Below, in pieces: positions 24,142 to 31,049 of a stretch of 41,796 nucleotides of DNA. Each line of letters starts with the position of its first letter. The stretch's first letter is position 1. Origin of the DNA: COMBO-56-21 sp038852315. Lineage in GTDB: Archaea; Thermoplasmatota; Thermoplasmata; UBA10834. The DNA is taken from positions 1-41,796 of the forward strand of contig JAWCKF010000015.1 of assembly GCA_038852315.1 (NCBI GenBank). The letters run 5' to 3'. Made by a program: the position numbers and the translations under genes. The notes beneath the pieces are model-generated. The model worked only from the letters and a program-made list of their open reading frames with translations, did not search any database and was not told where the DNA came from.

Positions 24142-24183
24142 CACGACCAAGACCTCCAGGGGTTTCTTCGTAGAAAAACAGTT

Positions 24184-24693
24184 CTAGCCGTTCTCAGACC
24201 GTGCGCTGCCGTAATCAGGGAGCGAGAACTCACGCTCGAGGTATCCCAATTGTTGCGTCTCGAGCGTCCGAGGGTCGACGGGCACGAGGAGGTAGGAGCC
24301 GGTCATCGCAACCTCTTCGTTGGTCAGCTGGATTGTCTTCATCACAGGACTGAAACCGTTCTCCACTATCAGGAACTCCAGGCCGTCCAGGAGCACTACC
24401 GAGCCCGGATTCGCCTTGATGAAGTCCGAGATCGTGCTGTGTATCTTCATCAGCCTCGTTGGCTCCAGCGTAATCACGCCGCTCTGCGGACGTGTGCTCT
24501 TCGCGAGCCACATGATGGGGCAATCCAAGCCGTACTGCTGCATCACCCGCGACGGGTGGTTGCGCGATATGACCAGGCCGCGCCTTCCCTCCGTCAGCAG
24601 CTGCTTGAACGCCTCATAAGCCCTCGGCACGGCGCGCTCAGTGAACAGATAGGAGCTGCCGCCTTTTAGCGCTCGGTCCGGCTCGCCTGTCAT
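24184..24693 (-). CDS. DUF835 domain protein
   Basis: The 169 residues match the archaeal DUF835 family: SYLFTERAVPRAYEAFKQL, RRGLVISRNHPSRV, CPIMWLAKS, SVVLLDGLEFLIVENGF and YLLVPVDPRTLETQQLGYLE. The fold appears related to RecA-like or KaiC-like cores without a P-loop (none is visible). Function is unknown; members occur in signal-transduction settings, fused to or beside sensor domains. It starts four bases after the KaiC-like gene stops, so the two are surely co-expressed and may form a complex. Confidence 0.88.
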   Translation of the reverse strand: MTGEPDRALKGGSSYLFTERAVPRAYEAFKQLLTEGRRGLVISRNHPSRVMQQYGLDCPIMWLAKSTRPQSGVITLEPTRLMKIHSTISDFIKANPGSVVLLDGLEFLIVENGFSPVMKTIQLTNEEVAMTGSYLLVPVDPRTLETQQLGYLEREFSLPDYGSARSENG

Positions 24694-24697
24694 GGAT

Positions 24698-25372
24698 CTA
24701 CCTGAGGCCTGCCTGCACGGCGAGTCCTTCGTCCGTTATGTCGATCAGCTGTCTTCCGGTCGTGTGTTTAGTCCCGCGCATCTTGAGCACCTCGAGGAAC
24801 TTGCGCCTCACCTTCTCCTCCTCCGGGTACGACAGCATGATGACCCCGTCCACCATGTACGACTCCTGACTGTGCGAAATGTCGTCGTACGACATCTCGG
24901 CGGTCACGAGGGTTAGACACTCGAAGGCCTTGAGATATGCGAAGAGTTCGTGCATGAACTCCCGGGTCTCCCCGCGCCACTGGAGCATGTCCGTCATCGG
25001 CGTTATGGGGTCTATGGCTATCCTGTTCGGCTGGAACTGCTCTATCTTCTTCTTGATTATGTTGAGCATGTCGCTCGGGTTCTTCAAAAGGACGGGGCCG
25101 AGGTCGATGAAGTTGACCACGCCTTTCTCCACCAGGCCCTGGTCGTAGAAGCTGAACGACGACAGGAACTTCTGGACGAGCCACTGGGGCTCGGATATGG
25201 CGGTTATATAGAGGCCCTTCTCGCCGTTCCTCGCGCCGTGGAAAAGGCTCTGGACGGCGAGGGTGGTCTTGCCAGTACCAGGCTCGCCAGCAACTAGTAT
25301 AGCCGACGGGAACGGGAAGCCTCCCTGGAGCATCCCGTCCAGCCCCGGTATGCCCGTGGTCTTCCTAGCCAT
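24698..25372 (-). CDS. KaiC-like RecA-family ATPase
   Basis: Single-domain KaiC-like protein, 224 residues: TGIPGLDGMLQGGFPFPSAI, Walker A GEPGTGKTT (about 28-36), the segment ITAISEPQWLVQKFLSS where KaiC has its catalytic Glu pair (only one Glu here), Walker B-like NRIAIDPITPM, and a C-terminal LKMRGTKHTTGRQLIDIT matching KaiC's subunit-interface strand. Archaeal stand-alone relatives are thought to be signalling ATPases. ATG 25372 follows the V4R stop by one base. Partners are probably the V4R and DUF835 proteins. Confidence 0.9.
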   Translation of the reverse strand: MARKTTGIPGLDGMLQGGFPFPSAILVAGEPGTGKTTLAVQSLFHGARNGEKGLYITAISEPQWLVQKFLSSFSFYDQGLVEKGVVNFIDLGPVLLKNPSDMLNIIKKKIEQFQPNRIAIDPITPMTDMLQWRGETREFMHELFAYLKAFECLTLVTAEMSYDDISHSQESYMVDGVIMLSYPEEEKVRRKFLEVLKMRGTKHTTGRQLIDITDEGLAVQAGLR

Positions 25373-25373
25373 G

Positions 25374-25781
25374 TCACAGCACCTCCGTATCGACAACGAA
25401 AACGCACTTGTCGTCACCCTTGGAAACGCACTTGCGCTCGTGGCAGTAGACGTCTTTGCCTGTGCGCTCCTCGAAGACCTTCGCAAGGATGCCCCGGAGC
25501 ATGTGGCAGGTGGGTGAATCAGAGTTCGAAACCTCTATCGAACCCGTTGCGAAAATCGTATCCCCCTCGAAGCTGATGTCATGTACCCATCCCTCTCTGA
25601 CGAGCGCTTCCCTTATCCTGTTGAGGTCCGTCCCTGCCGTGCGGATCAGGCGGTTGCCTATGATCCGACCGCTTCTGTAGAACATGCCGTGGGATGCAAA
25701 TGTCATGACGGTCTCGTAGAGTTTTTTTATCTCGACGAGCTCCTCTCTCCTCAGCCTGATAGAACGTTCAGCGGGCTCCAT
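25374..25781 (-). CDS. V4R (4-vinyl reductase) domain protein
   Basis: A 135-residue small-molecule-binding V4R domain: helical start RLRREELVEIKKLYETVMTF, GRIIGNRLIR, DTIFATGSIEVSNS, and the C-terminal Cys pattern (CHMLRGILAKVFEERTGK, then YCHERKCVSKGDDKCVF). V4R domains bind hydrophobic ligands or metals in sensors and in trafficking-type complexes. ATG 25781 follows AGGTGG; in-frame sequence up to 25913 is the promoter region. First gene of V4R-KaiC-DUF835(-cobA), so it is the likely sensor input. Confidence 0.87.
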   Translation of the reverse strand: MEPAERSIRLRREELVEIKKLYETVMTFASHGMFYRSGRIIGNRLIRTAGTDLNRIREALVREGWVHDISFEGDTIFATGSIEVSNSDSPTCHMLRGILAKVFEERTGKDVYCHERKCVSKGDDKCVFVVDTEVL

Positions 25782-25827
25782 GCAAACCACCTGGTAGTAG
25801 GGGATGCGGCCTATCTGTGAGTTGAGT

Positions 25828-25836
25828 CTTATAACT
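25828..25836 (-). promoter_or_regulatory. TATA box of the V4R-KaiC-DUF835 operon
   Basis: GTTATAAG on the minus strand, about 50 bases before ATG 25781. It predicts a leader of about 25 bases that contains the AGGTGG ribosome binding site. Confidence 0.5.
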
Positions 25837-25955
25837 TTTGGTCTCAGTGTCAGCGACTTTCTGGCGCGGGACTGTTGCCAAGGTTGCGCGCAGATGGGGG
25901 AGTGACCCCGCAAGACCTGCGCAGGTTAATCTGCCGGAAGCATCTACGGGTCATC

Positions 25956-26504
25956 GTGATAGAGGTAGAGACCAAGTACTGGTCCCCGGGCAACGAGAAA
26001 GTCGTGAAGACCCTACAGAAGCTCGGGGCGAAGAAGCTCTCCGAATCAAGTATAGAAGACGTCTACTTCTGCCATCCGTCCCGCGATTTCGGATGCTCTG
26101 ATGAGGCACTCAGGCTTAGGAAGAGCAACGGTTCGTTCGAGATTGAGTACAAGGGCCCGCGGATGAGAGGGACCAGCACGAAGGCCAGGGAGGAGATATC
26201 GGTCAAGGTTGAAAACGCTCTGGAGGCCCAAAGGATCCTCGAGAGGCTGGGATTCAGGGAGTTCTGTGTTGTGAAGAAGAAGCGCACGAGCTACGCATAC
26301 GACAAGATGAGGGTGGATGTCGACGATGTGGAGGGGCTGGGGGAGTTCGTCGAGCTAGAAGTCATGACAGAATCGCCCGAGCTCTCTTCCCTCCTCTTCG
26401 ATCAGCTCCGGAAGGAGCTGGGGCTCGAGAAGGCAGAGTCCAAAACCTATCTCGAGCTACTTCTGGAAAGGGCGGGACCGCCGACTGGCAAGGGGAAGGC
26501 CTAG
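25956..26504 (+). CDS. CYTH-domain protein (class IV adenylate cyclase / ThTPase-like)
   Basis: The 182 residues open with the CYTH signature IEVETKYW (ExExK) and continue with LGAKKLSESSIEDVYF, EALRLRKSNGSFEIEYKGPR, SYAYDKMRVDVDDVEGLGEFVELEV and a helical C-terminus. CYTH enzymes act on triphosphates in a tunnel fold; archaeal CyaB-like members include candidate class IV adenylate cyclases and thiamine-triphosphatases, so the substrate is open. GTG 25956 puts the motif at the N-terminus, whereas in-frame codons from 25875 would add 27 unlike residues. It diverges from the V4R operon. Confidence 0.85.
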   Translation: MIEVETKYWSPGNEKVVKTLQKLGAKKLSESSIEDVYFCHPSRDFGCSDEALRLRKSNGSFEIEYKGPRMRGTSTKAREEISVKVENALEAQRILERLGFREFCVVKKKRTSYAYDKMRVDVDDVEGLGEFVELEVMTESPELSSLLFDQLRKELGLEKAESKTYLELLLERAGPPTGKGKA

Positions 26505-26560
26505 ACAGACCAGCACTGGGCCAGCCCGATGGCTGGATGGAGGAGCGCGCTCCCGCGAAC

Positions 26561-26809
26561 CTACAGTTTGTTTATCTTCTCGGTGACGAAAGCTTTGATC
26601 GCGGGGTCGTCCGGGATGGTTATCGACTTCTTGTACTTCTCGCTGCCGTCGGGGAGATAGTACCCTCTGGAGACCGATATGAACTCGCTGTCACCCTCGT
26701 CGGTGATCGCCCTCTTTCTCGCGACCTCCAAGAAGTTGTTCTTCCCGAAAGGTATCTTCTCGGCGCTCAACGTTTCAAACCGTACCCTCGTTTCCTTCTC
26801 ATCGTCCAT
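26561..26809 (-). CDS. Conserved small archaeal protein, 82 residues, function unknown
   Basis: Starts MDDEKETRVRFETLSAEKIP and continues GKNNFLEVARKRA, EFISVSRGYYLPDGSEKYKK and SITIPDDPAIKAF. The even alternation of strands and charged residues suggests a compact beta-rich nucleic-acid-binding type fold, but this is inference. ATG 26809 has GGAGG upstream; in-frame codons to 27001 would run antisense into the next gene's promoter. It stands alone. Confidence 0.78.
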   Translation of the reverse strand: MDDEKETRVRFETLSAEKIPFGKNNFLEVARKRAITDEGDSEFISVSRGYYLPDGSEKYKKSITIPDDPAIKAFVTEKINKL

Positions 26810-26946
26810 CCGGTTGCCTCCGTAGGTTAAGCCGGTGCGAGATATTCTTTGATGACTTAAACGTTCGTCACAGAGCGGTTGGATACTCACACAAAGGCAC
26901 GAGCCTGGGCTGGAATCTCGGCACGCATAACTGGGCCGCGATAGTG

Positions 26947-26956
26947 TAATATAATG
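26947..26956 (+). promoter_or_regulatory. TATA box of the CPBP protease gene
   Basis: TAATATAATG is centred about 26 bases before GTG 26977, indicating a leaderless transcript that begins with GTG. Confidence 0.55.
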
Positions 26957-26976
26957 CGGAGGCGGTTTTTCGCGCT

Positions 26977-28317
26977 GTGGAAAACGGCCCTCAACAGGCA
27001 TCGGTTCAGAAGCCCTCGGAGTTTTGCCCGCGCTGCGGCTCTCCTTTCAGAGACGGCGCGGTGTTCTGCGAGATCTGCGGCGTAGTGCGTCCCTCAATGC
27101 TCACGTCCCCACCCTCTAGTGCCGCGGACTGGAGAACTTGGGCCATCGGATACCAGGACCCGTATCGTTCCGGAAGGCGAGCGGCCTGGCGACCGAGGCT
27201 GAAGGCGATACTCGCCTATGCGCTCTTGTCGGTAATCGTGAGCCTGTTTCTGGGGATGGCCGCTCTCGTGTATGGGACATCCCTGGTCCTGCCGGACATA
27301 ATGAACGAATGGGAGGGCGCGGTCCTGTTCATAGCAGTGCCCGTGCTGATACCCGTGGCTGTGCTGTCGGGGTATTCGCTTGCGATATACTACATTCTCG
27401 TCGTGGCGGCCATCCTAGCCAGCTGCACCTGGGTCTTTCTGACAGGGTGGCGGGGCTTCATCGGGGAGCTCGCGATGAGGGCTAAATCGCGAGAGCACAG
27501 CGTCCTGTTCGACATAGGCGGATTCGTGACGGTCAACTTCTTCGTCTCGTTTTTCATACTCATCATAGCTACGCTCCTAGGCGCTGGAGATACCGGTTCC
27601 CCTGACATGGGCACCACCTCGGAAATGCTCTACGCCCTGGCGAACGCTTCGGTATGGGAGGAGCTCATCGTGCGTGTACTCCTGCTCGGAGTACCACTTG
27701 CGTTTGTGGACCTCGTGCGCCGCAGGCTGAAGACGAAGCTGTACAAGTACGTCCTCGGCGGTTCGATAGAGATAGGGGCCCCCGAACTCGCGCTCGTAGT
27801 GGCTTCATCGACCATCTTCGGGTTCGCTCATTACGACGGTGGCTGGGGCGCCTGGAAGATCCTCGATGCGGGCATCGGCGGCCTGACCTTCGGCTACCTG
27901 TTCCTCAAGTTCGGCCTACCATCTGCGATAGTGCTCCACTTCGCAATAGACTATGCCAGCATGCCCACCCAGGTCTTCGGATTCTCAGAAGCATACGAGA
28001 TATTCATAGTCTTTCTGTGGCTCGGACTCGGACTGATCTTCACGGTCTACTACATCATCCGCATAGGAGAGTTCCTGACGGGGACCAGGGTGTTTGAGGA
28101 GCGGCCGCCTTACGCAGCTGTCGCGTGGCCGTATCCAGCAGGGCCGTACCCGCCGACTTATGGTATGCCAGTTCAGAGCACTCCTCCGCAGTCGCCCGTA
28201 CCACCGGTTGCACGAACGGGATCGGCAGGAGGTTATGTATGCCCCTTCTGCGGGGGAACTGAAGCGCGCTACGCCGACGGAAGGTTCCAGTGCATGCGCT
28301 GTGGAAAGCTACTGTAG
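26977..28317 (+). CDS. CPBP-family intramembrane metalloprotease with N- and C-terminal zinc ribbons
   Basis: The 446 residues begin with a zinc ribbon (CPRCGSPFRDGAVFCEICG, about 17-35). A multi-helix membrane domain carries the CPBP/Rce1 motifs EELIVR (EExxxR), FGFAHYDGG (FxxxH) and HFAIDYAS, which form the metal site of glutamyl intramembrane proteases. A Pro/Tyr-rich linker leads to a second zinc ribbon at the C-terminus (CPFCGGTEARYADGRFQCMRCG). Both ribbons probably face the cytoplasm. The stop overlaps the convergent isomerase gene by nine bases. Substrates are unknown. Confidence 0.87.
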   Translation: MENGPQQASVQKPSEFCPRCGSPFRDGAVFCEICGVVRPSMLTSPPSSAADWRTWAIGYQDPYRSGRRAAWRPRLKAILAYALLSVIVSLFLGMAALVYGTSLVLPDIMNEWEGAVLFIAVPVLIPVAVLSGYSLAIYYILVVAAILASCTWVFLTGWRGFIGELAMRAKSREHSVLFDIGGFVTVNFFVSFFILIIATLLGAGDTGSPDMGTTSEMLYALANASVWEELIVRVLLLGVPLAFVDLVRRRLKTKLYKYVLGGSIEIGAPELALVVASSTIFGFAHYDGGWGAWKILDAGIGGLTFGYLFLKFGLPSAIVLHFAIDYASMPTQVFGFSEAYEIFIVFLWLGLGLIFTVYYIIRIGEFLTGTRVFEERPPYAAVAWPYPAGPYPPTYGMPVQSTPPQSPVPPVARTGSAGGYVCPFCGGTEARYADGRFQCMRCGKLL

Positions 28318-29064
28318 AAGATGCTCGATGATCTTCCTGCTCTCGACGCCACTCTCCAGGTCGGTCGACTCGATTATGAGGTTCCCTCTGTACGAACGCC
28401 TCAGCACTGAGATGACCTTCTCCAAATCCGCAGAGCCGACATCAACCCTGTTATGCTGGTCCCACTGCCCCTCATTGTTATGCACGTGGACGTTGCCGAA
28501 CCTGTCCACGAGCCGGAGGAACTCATCGACCTCGCCGGCAGTGTTGGCGTGCCCCATGTCGAAGCAAATGCGCAGCCCTGCAAACTCGACTAATTCGAGG
28601 AGTTCGGAAGCCCGCGTACAAGTGCCATTGATGTTCGCTGGCAGGTTCTCGACGACGACCTCCACGGAAAGTTCGCGCGCGAAAGCTGCTATCTCTCTTA
28701 CCGACTGTTTCGTCTTCTCGAAAGCCTGCGCTCTGTTCAGAAACGCGATGCCCTGCACGAAGCCGGGATGAACGGTCACTAGCGGGATGCCGAGTCTGTG
28801 ACACATCGCGATGGTCTGCTTGATCTCGTTCACGGCCGCGATACGCATCGGTTCGTGGACGCTTCCTATGTTGACATCGCTCAGGGGAGCGTGGACCTGA
28901 AACCTCATCCCGAGCGACTCCATCCCGTATTTCACCCCATCTCCTATCAGCTCCAGCCTGTCCTCTCCCTCGGAGAGGACCTCCCAGAGCTCGAACTCCT
29001 TGGCTATCTCTTCGAGCATGTTGTCGAACGGGACTTGGCAGAATGTTGGTGAGCCTATGCCTAT
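28309..29064 (-). CDS. Sugar phosphate isomerase/epimerase-type TIM barrel (start codon unusual)
   Basis: Xylose-isomerase-like TIM-barrel protein: FQVHAPLSDVNIG, VTVHPGF (metal-binding His), VVVENLPANING, ICFDMGHANTAG, NVHVHNNEGQWDQH and LIIEST are the metal and substrate strands of the AP-endonuclease 2/IolE superfamily. The first ATG (29019) comes after the first strand of the barrel; the needed strand IGIGSPTF is encoded in frame upstream, where no ATG, GTG or TTG exists. The most likely start is ATA 29064, overlapping the stop of the upstream gene as ATAG behind a G6 run. If 29019 is used, the protein is 236 residues and lacks beta 1. Confidence 0.8.
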   Translation of the reverse strand: MGIGSPTFCQVPFDNMLEEIAKEFELWEVLSEGEDRLELIGDGVKYGMESLGMRFQVHAPLSDVNIGSVHEPMRIAAVNEIKQTIAMCHRLGIPLVTVHPGFVQGIAFLNRAQAFEKTKQSVREIAAFARELSVEVVVENLPANINGTCTRASELLELVEFAGLRICFDMGHANTAGEVDEFLRLVDRFGNVHVHNNEGQWDQHNRVDVGSADLEKVISVLRRSYRGNLIIESTDLESGVESRKIIEHLLQ

Positions 29065-29444
29065 CGTTGATTTCCCCCCGCGCGCGTGTCGGGTGCTATC
29101 TCATCGATAGTGCGCTCGACGTCATCGGAGTTTATCCAGACCTCGATGTCCCCGAGGGGGTGCTCTTCCTCGGAGAAGGAGACCTTGCCAACGGTCGCGA
29201 CCTGCTTGTTCAGCCTGAACATGGTGCTCTTCCCTTTGATGCCGCGTCTGAGGATACGCCTTGCGGCGTCCCTTATCTTCTGCCTCTTCAACAACTCACC
29301 GAACTGTTCGAGCGAATGGGATACAGCGACTACTGGGTCATCACCTGACACGACCGCGTCAGGGAAGAGATTGAGGATGGCCCTCACCACCTTCTCCCTG
29401 CTCTCCGTTGGATAGCATCGCGCACTCAGCCGTATCTCGACCAT
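29061..29444 (-). CDS. UPF0201 family protein
   Basis: The 127 residues match the archaeal UPF0201 family (COG1931): start MVEIRLSARCYPTESREKVV, AILNLFPDAVV, LLKRQKIRDAARRILRRG, FRLNKQVATVGKVSF and HPLGDIEVWI. It is an alpha/beta protein of unknown function, and a role in RNA metabolism has been proposed for related archaeal families. ATG 29444 has a TATA box 27 bases upstream. It is followed by the isomerase gene, whose start overlaps its TAG. Confidence 0.88.
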   Translation of the reverse strand: MVEIRLSARCYPTESREKVVRAILNLFPDAVVSGDDPVVAVSHSLEQFGELLKRQKIRDAARRILRRGIKGKSTMFRLNKQVATVGKVSFSEEEHPLGDIEVWINSDDVERTIDEIAPDTRAGGNQR

Positions 29445-29466
29445 CGGGCTGTCGATGAAGGAGTAC

Positions 29467-29475
29467 CTATATAAC
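29467..29475 (-). promoter_or_regulatory. TATA box of the UPF0201 gene
   Basis: GTTATATAG on the minus strand is centred 27 bases before ATG 29444, indicating a leaderless transcript. It is back to back with the polymerase promoter. Confidence 0.6.
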
Positions 29476-29524
29476 ACCGCGTCCTCCGTCGTCCGAAGCG
29501 AACACTAGCGTGCCCCGGAACAAG

Positions 29525-29533
29525 TTTATTATT
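29525..29533 (+). promoter_or_regulatory. TATA box of the polymerase D small-subunit gene
   Basis: TTTATTATT is centred 29 bases before ATG 29558, consistent with a leaderless transcript; it rules out the in-frame codon at 29510. Confidence 0.55.
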
Positions 29534-29557
29534 CTGACCTGCGGTAAGTCGAACGGG

Positions 29558-31006
29558 ATGAAGAGGACCATTCTTCGGACACTGACCGAGAAGGGCATAC
29601 TTGCTGACCCGGACGCGTTGGACGCGCTCGCCAAGCTACCGAATCCAATGGACTGCGTGAGGGCCATACTCAACGACGGGGAGCACAGGCCGCTCGTCTT
29701 GTCACGGACGGACGTCGAGAACTACGTCTCCCGCCTGGTGGACAGCGGAAGCGCATCCCCGCCGAAGCAGCCTGCGCGAAACGTAGCCGAAGAGAGCGCG
29801 CCCCGATCAGGCACCATCTCAGTCCTAAAGGATATAACGGGCAACTCCACCTGCATAGGCAACGTCATCGACTTCGCGAAGCTCTTCAATGACAGATTCA
29901 CCACTCTGAAAAGACTGATAGCGCGCAGGCGGGAGATGTCCGGGCTTGTGACCATAGCTAGGGCGAAGAAGGTTCAGAGGGACGTCAGGTTCGTCGGGAT
30001 GGTGAACGATGTCAGGACGACGAAGAACGGCCACACGCTCCTGGAACTCGAGGATGAGGACGACAGAATCCAGGTGCTCATAATGAAAGGAGCGAGGCAG
30101 CTCCCTGACTCATTTGTCAAAGATGAGGTAGTCGGCATAGTGGGGTCGTTCAGCAAGGACGGTGAGCTGGTCGTCGCAAAAGACGTCGTACGTCCCGACG
30201 TGCCAATCAACAGCGGCATGGTTCCCAACGGCTCCCGCTCAATACTGGCCTTCGTCTCGGACATACACGTCGGCAGCACGGAGTTCCTCAGCGAGGAGTG
30301 GAACAGGTTCGTGAAGTGGCTGAACGAGGACCCGGTCGCGAAGGACATCAGATACATGGTCGTGGCCGGCGACCTTGTGGACGGCATAGGGATCTACCCA
30401 AACCAGGAGGAAGAGCTGCTGATCGAGGACGTGTACGCCCAATACGCCGAGCTGGCCAGGCTGGTGGCGCCGATACCACACTGGATCAAGATCGTTATGA
30501 TGCCGGGGAACCACGACGCCGTCAGGCTGGCGGAGCCGCAGCCCGCCCTGCCCAAGGAGGTAACCATGATGTTCGAGCCACGGGTCATGTTCGTGGGAAA
30601 CCCGTGCTACCTCGAAATCGAGGGGAGGACCGTCCTCGCATACCACGGCAGGAGCATGGACGACTTCATATCGAACGTGAGAAAGCTCTCCCACTCCGCT
30701 CCCGGAGAGATAATGAAAGAGATGCTGAAACGGAGGCACATGGCACCAATCTACGGCGAGAAGACCGCCCTGGCGCCCGAGCAGAAGGACTACCTCGTGA
30801 TCGACAGGGTCCCCGACATTTTCGTCACGGGACATGTGCACGCGTGCTCCGTGGGAGAGTACAGAGGGATAAAGCTCATCAACGCCTCCGCATGGCAGGC
30901 CCAGACGGCGTTTCAACGAATGCACAACCAGATACCCGATCCCGCCAAAGTCGTCCTGACCCGCCTGGGCACGGGCGAGACATGGGTAGAGGACTTCTCG
31001 TCCTGA
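29558..31006 (+). CDS. polB: DNA polymerase D (II) small subunit DP1
   Basis: DP1 is the 3'-5' exonuclease/processivity subunit of the archaeal replicative polymerase D. The 482 residues have an N-terminal helical region, an OB fold (about 130-225; VRFVGMVNDVRTTKNGH) and a C-terminal Mre11-like phosphoesterase with intact metal motifs SDIHVGS, AGDLVDGIG, MPGNHDAVR and VTGHVHA, so it should be an active nuclease. The large subunit DP2 is not in this window. ATG 29558 fits leaderless transcription. Its presence supports a euryarchaeal-type lineage. Confidence 0.95.
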   Translation: MKRTILRTLTEKGILADPDALDALAKLPNPMDCVRAILNDGEHRPLVLSRTDVENYVSRLVDSGSASPPKQPARNVAEESAPRSGTISVLKDITGNSTCIGNVIDFAKLFNDRFTTLKRLIARRREMSGLVTIARAKKVQRDVRFVGMVNDVRTTKNGHTLLELEDEDDRIQVLIMKGARQLPDSFVKDEVVGIVGSFSKDGELVVAKDVVRPDVPINSGMVPNGSRSILAFVSDIHVGSTEFLSEEWNRFVKWLNEDPVAKDIRYMVVAGDLVDGIGIYPNQEEELLIEDVYAQYAELARLVAPIPHWIKIVMMPGNHDAVRLAEPQPALPKEVTMMFEPRVMFVGNPCYLEIEGRTVLAYHGRSMDDFISNVRKLSHSAPGEIMKEMLKRRHMAPIYGEKTALAPEQKDYLVIDRVPDIFVTGHVHACSVGEYRGIKLINASAWQAQTAFQRMHNQIPDPAKVVLTRLGTGETWVEDFSS

Positions 31007-31019
31007 CGCGTGTAAAAGG

Positions 31020-31027
31020 TTTATTAT
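31020..31027 (+). promoter_or_regulatory. TATA box of the acyl-CoA synthetase alpha gene
   Basis: TTTATTAT is centred 27 bases before GTG 31050, so the mRNA probably starts at or near the GTG. Confidence 0.55.
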
Positions 31028-31049
31028 CCGCAGAGCAAGCTTCACGGTC

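Noticed and set aside
25715..25730. T7 run considered as a terminator
   Set aside because: It lies inside the V4R coding sequence, where on the coding strand it is an A-run encoding Lys codons; it cannot terminate that gene.
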